Of a stretch of DNA of 64,000 nucleotides, positions 41,159-50,337 are shown piece after piece. Position 1 is the stretch's first letter. Each line of letters opens with the position of its first letter. The notes under the pieces are model-generated. The model did no database searches and had not been told where the DNA came from. It was given only the letters and a program-made list of their open reading frames with translations. The DNA comes from an uncultured Oscillospiraceae bacterium (GTDB taxonomy: Bacteria; Bacillota; Clostridia; Oscillospirales; Oscillospiraceae). The stretch is from assembly GCA_934569225.1 (NCBI GenBank), contig CAKTKC010000010.1, positions 1 through 64,000 on the forward strand, given 5' to 3'. Position numbers and translations under genes: made by a program.

Positions 41159-42436
41159 TTATTTTGCCAGCAGCTTTTCCAGCGCCGCAAGACGCAGGCT
41201 CAGACACAGCACCTCCATGGCCTTTTCCAGCTCCGCCACCGGGGGCAGGCTGGGGGCAATGCGGAGGTTGGAATCCTCCGGGTCGTTGCGGTAGGGGTAA
41301 GTCGCACCGGCGTTGGTCAGCACCACACCGGCCTCCTTGCACAGCGTCCAGACCCGCTTTGCCGTGCCGGGCATGGCGAACAGGCTGACGAAATAACCGC
41401 CCTTGGGGTCGTTCCAGTGGGCAATGTCCAAAGGCTTGATCTCCCGGTTCAGCCATTTTGCCACGCACTCAAATTTCGGCGCCATGACGGAGGCGTGGAG
41501 CTTCATGATCTCCAGCGTGTGCGCCTTGTCCTTAAGAAAACGCACATGACGCAGCTGGTTGACCTTGTCGTAGGAGATCATCTGCACACCGAAAATGCCG
41601 GTGAAATAGCAGATATTGGCCTCGCTGGCGGCCATGCAGGAAATGCCGCCGCCGGCAAAGGTGATCTTGGAAGTGGACGCGAACTCGTAGACCATATCCG
41701 GCCGTCCCGCCTCGTCGCACAGGGAAAGTATGTCCGGGAACGGGACGTAGTCGCCCTCAAACTCGTGGACGCCATAGGCGTTGTCCCAGATGATGGCAAA
41801 GTCCGGGGCGGCGGGCTTCAGGTGGGCAAAGCGGCGGATGGTCTCGTCGGAGTAAATGATACCGTCGGGGTTGGAGTATTTGGGAACCGTCCAGATGAGC
41901 TTGACCTGGGGATCCTTCACCAGCTCCTCCACCATGTCCATGTCCGGACCCTCGGGGGTCATGGGAACGGGAATCAGCTCCGCGCCGAAGAACTCGCCGA
42001 TCTGGAAATGCCGGTCATAGCCGGGGGCGGGGCAGAGAAATTTTACCTTTTCCTCCCGGCACCAGGGCTTGGGACTGTGGAGCAGACCGTGGGTATAGGC
42101 GCGGGACACCACGTCGAACATCATATTCAGAGAAGCCGCGCCGCCGACGAACACCTGATCCGCCTTGCAGCCCAGCACGTCCGCCCAATAGGCACGGGCG
42201 CTGGGAATACCCGCCAGCTCGCCATAATTCCGGGCGTCCACGCCGTCATCGTAGCAATCCTCAGGGGTTTGCAATACAGTCAGCAGGCCGCTGACCATGT
42301 CCAGCTGTTCCGTCGCGGGCTTGCCCCGGGCCATGTTCAGCTTCAGCCCCTGCGCCTTGCAGGCTTCGTAGGACGCCAGCACGCTGCCGTATTCACGTTC
42401 CAGTTCTTCCCGGGTCATGCAGGAATAGGGAGTCAT
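41159..42436 (-). CDS. PLP-dependent aspartate-type aminotransferase
   Basis: 425 aa, of the PF12897 branch of class I aminotransferases (aspartate/aromatic type, mostly in Firmicutes and Actinobacteria). The PLP lysine is in FASTSKITFAGGG, and the upstream Asp/Tyr that contact the cofactor are in IIWDNAYGVHEF. A C-terminal Arg for the substrate carboxylate is in SNLRIAPSLPP. It could make aspartate, or transaminate phenylpyruvate and 4-hydroxyphenylpyruvate, the end products of the aro operon, which has no aminotransferase of its own; substrate choice cannot be told from sequence. The ATG at 42436 is preferred over one at 42445 that abuts AAAGG. Confidence 0.88.
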   Translation of the reverse strand: MTPYSCMTREELEREYGSVLASYEACKAQGLKLNMARGKPATEQLDMVSGLLTVLQTPEDCYDDGVDARNYGELAGIPSARAYWADVLGCKADQVFVGGAASLNMMFDVVSRAYTHGLLHSPKPWCREEKVKFLCPAPGYDRHFQIGEFFGAELIPVPMTPEGPDMDMVEELVKDPQVKLIWTVPKYSNPDGIIYSDETIRRFAHLKPAAPDFAIIWDNAYGVHEFEGDYVPFPDILSLCDEAGRPDMVYEFASTSKITFAGGGISCMAASEANICYFTGIFGVQMISYDKVNQLRHVRFLKDKAHTLEIMKLHASVMAPKFECVAKWLNREIKPLDIAHWNDPKGGYFVSLFAMPGTAKRVWTLCKEAGVVLTNAGATYPYRNDPEDSNLRIAPSLPPVAELEKAMEVLCLSLRLAALEKLLAK

Positions 42437-42477
42437 ATCGATCATCCTTTCGGCATTTTGACAAGTTTTACGTGTAT

Positions 42478-42506
42478 ATTATATGTCTGAATCCCCAAAA
42501 ATGCAA
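42478..42506 (-). promoter_or_regulatory. promoter of the aminotransferase gene
   Basis: Minus strand: -35 TTGCAT (42501-42506), 17-bp spacer, perfect -10 TATAAT (42478-42483). Confidence 0.85.
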
Positions 42507-42612
42507 CATCAGATTGGTCAAAAATTCATTTTTCGTCTCAAAAGTCAAGAAATCTGTGAAATGCACAAAGTTTCCTGCACACGATAAATCGTTTTACTGC
42601 ATATTTTCGCAC

Positions 42613-42644
42613 AAAAACGGCGTGACCGAACCCGGTCACGCCGT
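42613..42644 (-). terminator. terminator of glgB
   Basis: A perfect 11-bp stem (42617-42627 with 42634-42644, loop of 6), followed on the minus strand by a T-tract. It lies directly after the glgB stop. Confidence 0.88.
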
Positions 42645-42650
42645 CTTCCG

Positions 42651-44672
42651 TTATTTTGCTGCTTTCTTCGGGGCTGCGGGTGTTTCGGGAAGAATCACCT
42701 TTTCCTTCAGCACGAAGCCGGTTCTCGCGGGGATGTACAGCTCAATGTAGTCCCTGCCATCAAAACGCTTGGTAGCGTAGGTCTTTTCCGCCACGTTTCC
42801 GAAGCCGCCGTACTTTTCGTCGTCAGTGGACAGAACCACCGTATACTCCCCCGGCTGGCGAACCGGGATGAGAACGTTGTTCAGGGAGTTGCCAAAGTGG
42901 AAGTTGAACACAAACACCAGTCCGTGCCGGTAGTAAGCAAGCGTCTGCTCCGGCGCTTTCATCAGCAGCAGGTCTGCCATGCGCTGGTCGAAGATCCGGT
43001 TCTCCTTGGTCAGGTGAACCATATCCTCGTCAAAGTCGCCCAGCCACTGGTATTTGAGCATCCCGTTGTCCTTCAGGCTCCACTGGCGGCGGCAGTAGTG
43101 GAAGCTCCAGCCGTTGCCCTCCCGGGGGAAGTCGATCCATTCGGGATGGCCGAATTCGTTGCCCATGAAGTTGAGATACGCTTCTCCGCCGCCGGAAAGG
43201 GTGAACAGGCGGATCATCTTGTGCAGGGCAATGGCGCGGTCGATCACGGGGTTGTGGCAGTCCTTGTTCATGTCGGTGTACATGTTCGCCCCGGCCAGGC
43301 GGAAGATCATCGTCTGGTCGCCCACCAGCGCCTGATCGTGGGACTCCACGTAGGCCACGGTCTTCTCTCCGGGGCGGCGCAGGCACATGCTGCCCCACAT
43401 CTTATTGATGTCCCAGAATTCGTCCTGCCCCTTCACTGCCTTGATCCACATATCCGGCAGACCCATGCCCAGCCGGTAGTCAAAACCGATGCCGCCGTCC
43501 TCAATGGGCAGGCACATGCCGGGCATACCGGACATATCCTCGGCGATGGTGATGGCCATGGGGTTCACCTGACGGATCAGCTCGTTGGCAAGCTGCAAGT
43601 ACGTCACCGCTTCGGTGTCGGTGTTGTAGGAAAAATACTTGCTGTCGGAGGTGAAGTCCGTGCCCAGAGCATGGTCATGGTACAGCATGGAGGTCACGCC
43701 GTCGAAGCGGAAGCCGTCAAAATGATACTCCGTCATCCAGAATTTCAGGTTGGACAGCAGGAAGTGAATGACGCCGGTCTTGCCGTAGTCAAAGCACTTT
43801 GTGCCCCAGGCGGGATGGTCGCCCTTGGGGCCGTCGTGGAAGAACTGCCAGGTGGTGCCGTCGAACATATTGATTCCCTCGGCGGTATTCTTGACGGCGT
43901 GAGAATGCACCACATCCAGCAGCACCCGGATGCCCATGGCGTGGGCCTTGTTCACCAGATATTTCAGGTCTTCCGGCTTTCCGAACCAGGAGGAAGCGGC
44001 GAAGAAATTGCTTACCTGATAGCCGAAGGAGCCGTAATAGGGATGCTCCATAATGGCCATGAGCTGGACAGTATTATAGCCCGCCCTGTGGATTCTCGGC
44101 AGGATGTTGTCGGCAAATTCCCGGTAGGAGCCGACCTTGCCCTCTTCCTGCGCCATGCCGATGTGGGCTTCATAGATATACAGCTCGTCCTCGCCGGTAA
44201 AGCCCTTGTCCGTCCAGTCGAAGCTCTTCCGGTCGTCCACCACCTCGCACTCGAAGGTGATGGTCTGCTTGTTCTGCACCACCCGGCGGGCATACAGGGG
44301 GATGTGCTCCGTGCGGGTCAGGTTGGCGTCCACCACGGTTTTGACCTTGCAGCCGTCCCACAGGGCGTCGTCGCCGGGGAGGTACAGCTCCCAGTTTCCG
44401 TTCCCGAGATTCGTCAGCGGATGGGAAGTCTGGTTCCAGCCGTTGAATTCGCCCTCCAGATACAGCTGGTAGGCGCTGGGCGCCCACTCCCGGTAGTACC
44501 AGCCGCCATCCACGTGATGGAAGCCAAAGTACATATGGGCATTGGCAAAATCGTTCAGGGTCTGTCCTTCGGACAAAATACGCTTTTTGGCCGAACGGTA
44601 CAGGTGCATCCGCAAATCAATATCCCCGGAGAAAGGCTCAAGCTGGGGATTCAAATTCAAAATACGATACAT
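42651..44672 (-). CDS. glgB: 1,4-alpha-glucan branching enzyme
   Basis: 673 aa. It introduces alpha-1,6 branches in glycogen. An N-terminal CBM48 domain (HVDGGWYYREWAPSAYQLYL) is followed by a GH13 barrel. The nucleophile Asp is in DGFRFDGVTSMLY, the acid/base Glu in TIAEDMSGMPG, and the transition-state Asp in VESHDQALVG. The C-terminal beta domain ends in an Ala/Lys/Pro-rich tail. It is the eukaryote-like GlgB subtype. The ATG at 44672 follows AAGGAG. No other glycogen gene is next to it. Confidence 0.95.
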   Translation of the reverse strand: MYRILNLNPQLEPFSGDIDLRMHLYRSAKKRILSEGQTLNDFANAHMYFGFHHVDGGWYYREWAPSAYQLYLEGEFNGWNQTSHPLTNLGNGNWELYLPGDDALWDGCKVKTVVDANLTRTEHIPLYARRVVQNKQTITFECEVVDDRKSFDWTDKGFTGEDELYIYEAHIGMAQEEGKVGSYREFADNILPRIHRAGYNTVQLMAIMEHPYYGSFGYQVSNFFAASSWFGKPEDLKYLVNKAHAMGIRVLLDVVHSHAVKNTAEGINMFDGTTWQFFHDGPKGDHPAWGTKCFDYGKTGVIHFLLSNLKFWMTEYHFDGFRFDGVTSMLYHDHALGTDFTSDSKYFSYNTDTEAVTYLQLANELIRQVNPMAITIAEDMSGMPGMCLPIEDGGIGFDYRLGMGLPDMWIKAVKGQDEFWDINKMWGSMCLRRPGEKTVAYVESHDQALVGDQTMIFRLAGANMYTDMNKDCHNPVIDRAIALHKMIRLFTLSGGGEAYLNFMGNEFGHPEWIDFPREGNGWSFHYCRRQWSLKDNGMLKYQWLGDFDEDMVHLTKENRIFDQRMADLLLMKAPEQTLAYYRHGLVFVFNFHFGNSLNNVLIPVRQPGEYTVVLSTDDEKYGGFGNVAEKTYATKRFDGRDYIELYIPARTGFVLKEKVILPETPAAPKKAAK

Positions 44673-44733
44673 AGCGTCTCCTTTTCCGCGCAAGTCACGT
44701 CTGTATGAACAAAAGGGTCATCCCTTTGCCCTT

Positions 44734-44762
44734 ATTTTAGGATAATCGGTTGGCTCTGTCAA
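44734..44762 (-). promoter_or_regulatory. promoter of glgB
   Basis: Minus strand: perfect -35 TTGACA (44757-44762), 17-bp spacer, -10 TAAAAT (44734-44739). Confidence 0.88.
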
Positions 44763-44775
44763 GGACTTTTCATTC

Positions 44776-44850
44776 TTTACAATTTGCTTCACTATTTGAT
44801 TTTCATTTTACATACCGGAGATTTTGGAATTTACAATGGGTTGGTATCAT
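44776..44850 (+). promoter_or_regulatory. pst operon promoter region
   Basis: An AT-rich region upstream of pstS holds an extended -10 (TGGTATCAT, 44842-44850) and three TTTACA-like hexamers (44776, 44807, 44830), with TTCACT at 44788. These resemble PhoP/PhoB half-sites, but the spacing is not the regular 11 bp, so Pho control is expected from the genes, not proven by the sites. Confidence 0.4.
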
Positions 44851-44910
44851 GAAGCCGTAGGATAAATCCCAAGTACATCAAAAATAAAACCTATAAGGAG
44901 AAGTAAGATT

Positions 44911-45804
44911 ATGAAAAAAGTCATTTCCATCGCACTGATTGCTATGCTTGTTGTCGCCATGGCCGGCTGCTCTCAGAGCCAGCCCGCCCCCACCGCCGCT
45001 CCTGCCGAGACCCCGGCACAGACGGCCGCCGCTCCCCAGACCGAAGCCCCCGCAGCTGCCGCCGCCCTCTCCGGCACCGTCGCCACTGACGGCTCCACCT
45101 CCATGGAGAAGGTCATCGGCGCTCTGGGCGAAGCCTTCATGGAAGCAAACTCCGGCGTAAACTTCACCTATAACCCCACCGGCTCCGGCTCCGGCATCAC
45201 CGCCGTGTCCGAAGGCCGCTGCGACATCGGCCTGTCCTCCCGTGCGCTGAAGGATTCCGAGGTTGAATCCGGCCTGGTCGGCACCGTTCTGGCCTACGAC
45301 GGCATCGCCGTGATCGTCAACCCCGCCAACACCGTGGAAGACCTGGACTTAGGGACCATCGCCAAGATTTACACCGGTGAGATCACCAACTGGTCCGAGG
45401 TCGGCGGCGCGGACGCCGAGATCGTTCTGGTCGGTCGTGAAGCCGGCTCCGGCACCCGCAGCGGCTTCGAGGAACTGACCGAAACCGTTGACAAGTGCCA
45501 GTACCGTCAGGAGCTGACCTCCACCGGCGACGTCATCACCGCTGTCTCCCAGAACCCCGACGCCATCGGCTACGCTTCCCTGGCCTCCGTCAAGGATTCC
45601 GTCAAGGCTCTGAAGGTCGCAGGCGTGACCCCCACCGAGGAAACCGTCAAGGACGGCACCTACCTCATCCAGCGTCCCTTCGTGCTGGTCACCAAGGAAG
45701 GCGTGGAGCTGAGCCCCGTCGCCCAGGCGTTCTTCGACTACGCCACCAAGGGTCAGGCCAATGACATCATCACCGCTTCCGGTGTGGTTCCCGCCAACGG
45801 CTAA
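44911..45804 (+). CDS. pstS: phosphate-binding lipoprotein of the Pst transporter
   Basis: 297 aa. The lipoprotein signal peptide ends at VVAMAGCSQS (Cys20 lipidated), then a Pro/Ala/Thr-rich linker to residue 50. The periplasmic-binding-protein domain has the phosphate contacts typical of PstS (DGSTSMEKVIGALGEAF, PTGSGSGITAV, and GREAGSGTRSGFEEL). It is anchored outside the cell and delivers phosphate to PstCA. First gene of pstSCAB-phoU. A stable hairpin follows it, which may keep pstS expressed above the membrane genes. Confidence 0.96.
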   Translation: MKKVISIALIAMLVVAMAGCSQSQPAPTAAPAETPAQTAAAPQTEAPAAAAALSGTVATDGSTSMEKVIGALGEAFMEANSGVNFTYNPTGSGSGITAVSEGRCDIGLSSRALKDSEVESGLVGTVLAYDGIAVIVNPANTVEDLDLGTIAKIYTGEITNWSEVGGADAEIVLVGREAGSGTRSGFEELTETVDKCQYRQELTSTGDVITAVSQNPDAIGYASLASVKDSVKALKVAGVTPTEETVKDGTYLIQRPFVLVTKEGVELSPVAQAFFDYATKGQANDIITASGVVPANG

Positions 45805-45818
45805 AGCAAGCAAACAAC

Positions 45819-45840
45819 GGCTCCCCCGTCCGGGGGAGCC
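45819..45840 (+). terminator. hairpin between pstS and pstC
   Basis: GGCTCCCCCG (45819-45828) pairs perfectly with CGGGGGAGCC (45831-45840), and the nearest T-run (CCGTTTTC) starts about 14 bases on. It is probably an mRNA-stabilising or partial terminator element that raises the pstS-to-pstC ratio, not a full stop. Confidence 0.6.
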
Positions 45841-45904
45841 AACTGCCGTTTTCTCAATTCGGTAAGTTTTGCAAGATGGTAAACCTTCTCGAAAGGCTGA
45901 TAAC

Positions 45905-46777
45905 ATGAAACACAAATCAAACATTTTTGAGGCCGTCGTCCACGGTATTTTCCTGATTCTCGGACTGATCACCGTGGGCTGCGTGCTTTTGATCACCATA
46001 TACTTAATCATCTCCGGCATTCCCGCCATCCGTCAGATCGGTCTGATTCCCTTCCTGTTCGGCAAGAAATGGGCGTCCACGGCGGCGCAGCCGGAATACG
46101 GCATTCTCCCCTTCATTCTCACCAGCGTCTACGGCACCTCCGGGGCTGTCATCATCGGCGTACCCATCGGATTTCTGACGGCGGTGTATCTGGCGAAAAT
46201 GGCGCCGAAGCCCGTCAAGCGCTTTATGGAGCAGGCGGTCTCCATGCTGGCGGGCATTCCCTCCGTGGTTTACGGCCTTGTCGGCATGATGGTGCTGGTG
46301 CCGGGACTGCGGAAGCTCTTTCACATTCCCGACGGCTCCAGCCTGTTTGCCGCCATCATCGTCCTGGCCGTGATGATCCTGCCCTCCATCATCAAAATGT
46401 CCATCACCGCCCTGGAAGCAGTCCCGAAGGAATACGAGGACGCTTCCCTTGCCCTGGGCGCGACGCCTGAGGAGACCTACTTCCGTGTCTCCGTCCCTGC
46501 CGCAAAAAGCGGCATTGCCGCCGCCGTGGTGCTGGGCGTGGGCAGAGCCATCGGCGAGGCCATGGCCGTCATGATGGTGGCTGGCAACGTCCCCAATATG
46601 CCCACTTCCCTGTTTCAGAGCGTCCGTTTCCTCACCACCGCCGTGGCAAGTGAGATGTCCTATTCCAGCGGCCTGCAAAAGCAGGCGCTGTTCTCCATCG
46701 CGCTGGTGCTGTTCCTGTTCATCATGCTCATCAATGCCGCTCTGAATTTCTTCCTGAAGGGAGACAAAGCAAAATGA
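45905..46777 (+). CDS. pstC: phosphate ABC transporter permease PstC
   Basis: 290 aa, six transmembrane helices, with the ABC-permease cytoplasmic loop EDASLALGATPEETYFRVSV. It forms the channel with PstA. The ATG at 45905 is used in place of a TTG at 45869; AAAGG lies upstream. It overlaps pstA by four bases. Confidence 0.95.
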   Translation: MKHKSNIFEAVVHGIFLILGLITVGCVLLITIYLIISGIPAIRQIGLIPFLFGKKWASTAAQPEYGILPFILTSVYGTSGAVIIGVPIGFLTAVYLAKMAPKPVKRFMEQAVSMLAGIPSVVYGLVGMMVLVPGLRKLFHIPDGSSLFAAIIVLAVMILPSIIKMSITALEAVPKEYEDASLALGATPEETYFRVSVPAAKSGIAAAVVLGVGRAIGEAMAVMMVAGNVPNMPTSLFQSVRFLTTAVASEMSYSSGLQKQALFSIALVLFLFIMLINAALNFFLKGDKAK

Positions 46778-47622
46778 TTTCCAAAAAACGAAAGCTGTTC
46801 CTCTGGACGGTTCGGGGCGGGATGTATCTCGCCACCGCGCTGACCGCCGGACTGACCCTGTTTCTCATGGTCTACGTTCTGGCAAAGGGCATCCCCAACA
46901 TCACCTGGGAGCTGCTCAGCACCAAGCCGAGCTATCTTGCCGACCGCATCGGCATTCTGCCGGACATCCTCAATACCCTGTACATCATCATTTACACCCT
47001 GGTTCTGGTGCTTCCCCTGGGCGTGGGCGCGGCGATCTATCTGACGGAGTACGCCCACAACAAGAAGGTCGTCGCCGTCATTGAGTACGCCGCCGAGACC
47101 CTTTCCGGCATTCCCTCCATCATTTACGGTCTTGTGGGTATGCTTCTGTTTTCCAACAATATGGGTACTTCCCTGTTGGCGGGTGCGCTGACCCTTGTCA
47201 TCATGAACCTGCCCACCATCATGCGCAACACCCAGGAAAGCCTGAAAACCGTGCCCCAGAGCTACCGGGAGGGCGCGTTCGGTCTGGGCGCGGGAAAGTG
47301 GCGGGTCATCCGCACGGTGGTGCTTCCCAACTGCGTGGACGGAATCGTCACCGGCTGTATTCTTTCCATCGGCCGCATTCTGGGCGAGTCCGCCGCGCTG
47401 CTGTTCACCGCCGGATTTGCCCATGTGGTGAACGGCTTCTGGGCTGCGAGAAACAGCGCGGGCGCGACATTGACGGTTGCCCTGTATGTCTACGCCAAGG
47501 AGCAGGGAGAATTCGGCGTCGCCTTCGCCATTGCCGCCATTCTGATGGTGCTGGCATTTCTCATTAACCTGTCCGCGTCTCTGGTAAGTAAGTATTATGG
47601 GAGGAAGAATCGAATTGGCTGA
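46774..47622 (+). CDS. pstA: phosphate ABC transporter permease PstA
   Basis: 282 aa, six transmembrane helices, with the coupling-helix segment [20 protein letters not shown]. It pairs with PstC. Start overlaps pstC (ATGA), and the end overlaps the beginning of pstB. Confidence 0.95.
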   Translation: MISKKRKLFLWTVRGGMYLATALTAGLTLFLMVYVLAKGIPNITWELLSTKPSYLADRIGILPDILNTLYIIIYTLVLVLPLGVGAAIYLTEYAHNKKVVAVIEYAAETLSGIPSIIYGLVGMLLFSNNMGTSLLAGALTLVIMNLPTIMRNTQESLKTVPQSYREGAFGLGAGKWRVIRTVVLPNCVDGIVTGCILSIGRILGESAALLFTAGFAHVVNGFWAARNSAGATLTVALYVYAKEQGEFGVAFAIAAILMVLAFLINLSASLVSKYYGRKNRIG

Positions 47623-48364
47623 TATTATTACCGCGAAAAATCTGTGCCTCTGGTACGGGGATACCCAGGCACTGAAATCCATCAACATCGCCGTCCCGGA
47701 GCACAGCATCACCGCCCTCATCGGCCCCTCCGGCTGCGGCAAATCCACATTCCTGAAAACCCTGAACCGCATGAACGACCTGATCCCCGGCGTGAAAATC
47801 ACGGGGGATATGCGCTACGAGGGCAAGGACATTTTTCAGGCGGAGGTCAACAACCTGCGCAAGGAAGTGGGCATGGTGTTCCAGAAGCCCAACCCCTTCC
47901 CCATGAGCATTTATGACAACATCGCCTACGGCCCCCGCACCCACGGCATCCATAACAAGGCAAAGCTGGACGAGATCGTGGAGCGTTCCCTCCGGGACGC
48001 CGCCATCTGGGACGAGGTAAAAGACCGGCTGAAAAAGAACGCTCTGGGTCTTTCCGGCGGCCAGCAGCAGCGGCTGTGCATCGCAAGAGCTTTGGCAGTA
48101 GAGCCGAAGGTGCTTCTGATGGACGAGCCGACCTCCGCTCTTGACCCCATTTCCACCTTGAAAATTGAGGAACTGGCCGCGTCTCTCAAGAAAAACTACA
48201 CCATCGTCATCGTTACCCACAACATGCAGCAGGCTGTCCGTATCTCCGATTACACCGCCTTCTTCCTTCTGGGCGAGCTGGTGGAATTCGGCGGGACGGA
48301 ACAGATTTTCTCTCAGCCGCTGGACAAGCGGACAGAAGATTACATCACGGGGAGGTTCGGATAA
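47615..48364 (+). CDS. pstB: phosphate ABC transporter ATPase PstB
   Basis: 249 aa. Walker A is GPSGCGKST, the signature LSGGQQQR, and Walker [13 protein letters not shown]. The start is set at TTG 47615: GGGAGGA (47599-47605) lies nine bases upstream, and the protein then begins [14 protein letters not shown] at the family's normal N-terminus. An ATG at 47597 would place that site inside the gene. The gene overlaps pstA by eight bases and phoU by one. Confidence 0.94.
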   Translation: MADIITAKNLCLWYGDTQALKSINIAVPEHSITALIGPSGCGKSTFLKTLNRMNDLIPGVKITGDMRYEGKDIFQAEVNNLRKEVGMVFQKPNPFPMSIYDNIAYGPRTHGIHNKAKLDEIVERSLRDAAIWDEVKDRLKKNALGLSGGQQQRLCIARALAVEPKVLLMDEPTSALDPISTLKIEELAASLKKNYTIVIVTHNMQQAVRISDYTAFFLLGELVEFGGTEQIFSQPLDKRTEDYITGRFG

Positions 48365-49005
48365 TGCGGGAATTATTTGAGGAGCAGCTTCTGCTGCTGA
48401 ATCAGGAACTGACGGAAATGGGCGCGCTGTGCGAGGAGATCATCTCCCTTGCCACCCAGGCGCTGGGTTCCTACACGAAAGAGCTGGGGGAGAAGGTCTC
48501 CAAGGTCGGCGCGAAGATCGACGAGGAGGAGCGCACCATCGAGACCATCTGTATGCGTCTGCTTCTGCGCCAACAGCCGGTGGCGCGGGACCTGCGTGCC
48601 GTCTCCGCAGCGCTGAAAATGATCACGGACATGGAGCGGATCGGCGACCAGGCGGAGGACATTGTGGAGATCATCCCCTGCATGATCGCCCATCCCCATG
48701 AAGAATACCCCAAAATTCAGGAGATGGCGAAGGAGACCATCGCCATGGTCACGGACAGCGTGGACGCCTACGTCAAGCAGGACGTGTACCTCGCCAAAGC
48801 CGTGCAGATGCACGACGACGTGGTGGATAACTACTTCACCCGGATCAAGAGCGGTCTGATCGACATGATCGCCAAGAACCCCGACGAAGGAGAGTACGCC
48901 CTCGACCTTTTGATGATCGCCAAATACTTTGAGCGCATCGGCGACCATGCCACGAACATTGCCGAGTGGGTGGAGTTTTCCGTCACCGGCAGTCATAACG
49001 AATAA
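48364..49005 (+). CDS. phoU: phosphate signalling protein PhoU
   Basis: 213 aa, all-helical, two PhoU repeats (about residues 15-105 and 115-210). Each has the metal-binding E/DxxxD pattern (MERIGDQAEDIVEI and FERIGDHATNIAEW). It restrains Pst and the phosphate-sensing kinase when phosphate is ample. Last gene of the operon; its ATG overlaps the pstB stop (TAATG). Confidence 0.95.
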   Translation: MRELFEEQLLLLNQELTEMGALCEEIISLATQALGSYTKELGEKVSKVGAKIDEEERTIETICMRLLLRQQPVARDLRAVSAALKMITDMERIGDQAEDIVEIIPCMIAHPHEEYPKIQEMAKETIAMVTDSVDAYVKQDVYLAKAVQMHDDVVDNYFTRIKSGLIDMIAKNPDEGEYALDLLMIAKYFERIGDHATNIAEWVEFSVTGSHNE

Positions 49006-49038
49006 ACCAGCCTTGTAATGGGTGTCCGTAAAGCAGTG

Positions 49039-49073
49039 AATGGAGCGCATCTGTACCGATACGCTCCATTTCT
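49039..49073 (+). terminator. terminator of the pst operon
   Basis: AATGGAGCG (49039-49047) pairs with CGCTCCATT (49062-49070), and the plus strand continues TCTC. The loop is 14 nt and the T-tract short, so efficiency may be moderate. Confidence 0.6.
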
Positions 49074-49092
49074 CATGCCAAAATGCGTAACC

Positions 49093-49213
49093 CCCCTTGG
49101 CTCTCCCTCTGGGAGAGCTGTCACCGCAGGTGACTGAGAGGGTATTGCACCCTCGCTTCCCCTCTCCGTCTTCGCTTCGCTCAGCCACCTCTCCCATAGG
49201 GAGAGGCAAGGGG
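49093..49213. repeat. 121-bp palindromic repeat element, REP/MITE-like
   Basis: The first 28 bases (from CCCCTTGGCTCTCCCT) and the reverse complement of the last 28 match at 25 positions, and the ends are themselves short hairpins (CTCTCCC with GGGAGAG). Inner parts are also self-complementary (TCACCGCAGGTGA). There is no ORF. I recognise this style of sequence from dispersed non-coding elements of gut Clostridia. It fills the gap between phoU and the aldo/keto reductase promoter. Confidence 0.8.
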
Positions 49214-49243
49214 TGCGCTTCAGTTTGCGGTGCCTTCCCTGCG

Positions 49244-49272
49244 TTGACATTTTTTCCGCAATGCGGTACAAT
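49244..49272 (+). promoter_or_regulatory. promoter of the aldo/keto reductase gene
   Basis: Perfect -35 TTGACA (49244-49249), 17-bp spacer, -10 TACAAT (49267-49272), about 25 bp before the gene's ATG. Confidence 0.92.
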
Positions 49273-49296
49273 GACCCCATAAAGGAGGTTTTCATC

Positions 49297-50286
49297 ATGT
49301 ACATTGCTTCTGAAACCCGATATGATTCCATGCCCTACAACCGCACGGGCAAAAGCGGCCTGAAGCTGCCCGCCGTGTCCCTCGGCCTGTGGCACAACTT
49401 CGGCGACACCGGCTGCTATGACACCATGCGGAAAATTTGCCGCACCGCTTTCGGCCACGGCATTACCCACTTTGACCTCGCCAACAACTACGGTCCCGCG
49501 GACGGCAGCGCCGAGCGGAATTTTGGCCAGATTCTGAAAGACGATTTGGGCGTCTACCGGGACGAGATCGTCGTCAGCACCAAGGCGGGCTATTATATGT
49601 GGCCGGGCCCCTACGGCGAATGGGGCAGCCGGAAATATATGCTTGCCAGTCTCGACCAGAGCCTGAAACGGATGGGTCTGGAATACGTGGACATTTTCTA
49701 CCATCACCGTCCCGACCCCGACACCCCGCTGGAGGAGACCATGGGCGCCCTTGCCACGGCCGTCCAATCCGGCAAGGCGCTGTATGTGGGTCTTTCCAAC
49801 TACGACGGCGAACGGATGGCACAGGCCGCGAAGATTCTGGAGGAAATGAGAGTTCCCTTCATCATCAACCAGAACCGCTACTCCATTTTCGACCGCACCA
49901 TTGAGAAGAACGGCCTGAAGGATACCGCCGCCAGGCTGGGCAAGGGCATTATCGCCTTCTCCCCCCTGGCACAGGGTCTGCTGACCGACCGGTATCTGAA
50001 GGGCATTCCCGCCGACAGCCGCATTATGACCGACGGCCGCTTCCTGAAAGCGGGCGCTCTGACCCCCGAACGGCTGGAGCAGATCCGGAAGCTGAACGAC
50101 CTTGCCGCCCAGCGTGGGCAGACGCTGGCGCAGATGGCGCTGAGCTGGGTTCTGCGGGACGGCATCGTCACCAGCGTTCTGGCAGGCGCTTCCCGCCCGG
50201 AACAGGTTCTGGACAACATCCAGGCGGCGCAGAACACCGCCTTTACCAGCGACGAGCTGGCGCTTATCGACAGCATCAGCCTGTAA
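49297..50286 (+). CDS. aldo/keto reductase, YghZ/MgrA-like
   Basis: 329 aa TIM-barrel NADPH-dependent oxidoreductase. The catalytic tetrad is visible: Asp in THFDLANNYG, Tyr in the same loop, Lys in VSTKAGYYMW and His in VDIFYHHRPD. The residues GPYGEWGSRKYM and SPLAQGLLTDRYL match the branch of E. coli YghZ (L-glyceraldehyde 3-phosphate reductase), related to potassium-channel beta subunits. The ATG at 49297 follows AAAGGAGG. A monocistronic gene with a strong promoter, so probably well expressed. The physiological substrate is uncertain. Confidence 0.92.
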   Translation: MYIASETRYDSMPYNRTGKSGLKLPAVSLGLWHNFGDTGCYDTMRKICRTAFGHGITHFDLANNYGPADGSAERNFGQILKDDLGVYRDEIVVSTKAGYYMWPGPYGEWGSRKYMLASLDQSLKRMGLEYVDIFYHHRPDPDTPLEETMGALATAVQSGKALYVGLSNYDGERMAQAAKILEEMRVPFIINQNRYSIFDRTIEKNGLKDTAARLGKGIIAFSPLAQGLLTDRYLKGIPADSRIMTDGRFLKAGALTPERLEQIRKLNDLAAQRGQTLAQMALSWVLRDGIVTSVLAGASRPEQVLDNIQAAQNTAFTSDELALIDSISL

Positions 50287-50296
50287 AAACGTCAGA

Positions 50297-50337
50297 AATC
50301 CGCTGTTTTCGCAATCGAAAACAGCGGATTATTTTAC
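50297..50337. terminator. terminator, aldo/keto reductase
   Basis: A perfect 15-bp stem (50297-50311 with 50316-50330, loop CAAT), followed on the plus strand by ATTTTA. On the minus strand it lies immediately after the glycosylase stop, so it probably serves both. Confidence 0.85.

Noticed and set aside
44776..44835. TTTACA hexamers as a proper Pho box
   Set aside because: Spacings of 31 and 23 bp (12 bp for one imperfect site) do not fit the regular 11-bp repeat of known PhoP or PhoB boxes. Kept only as part of the promoter-region entry.
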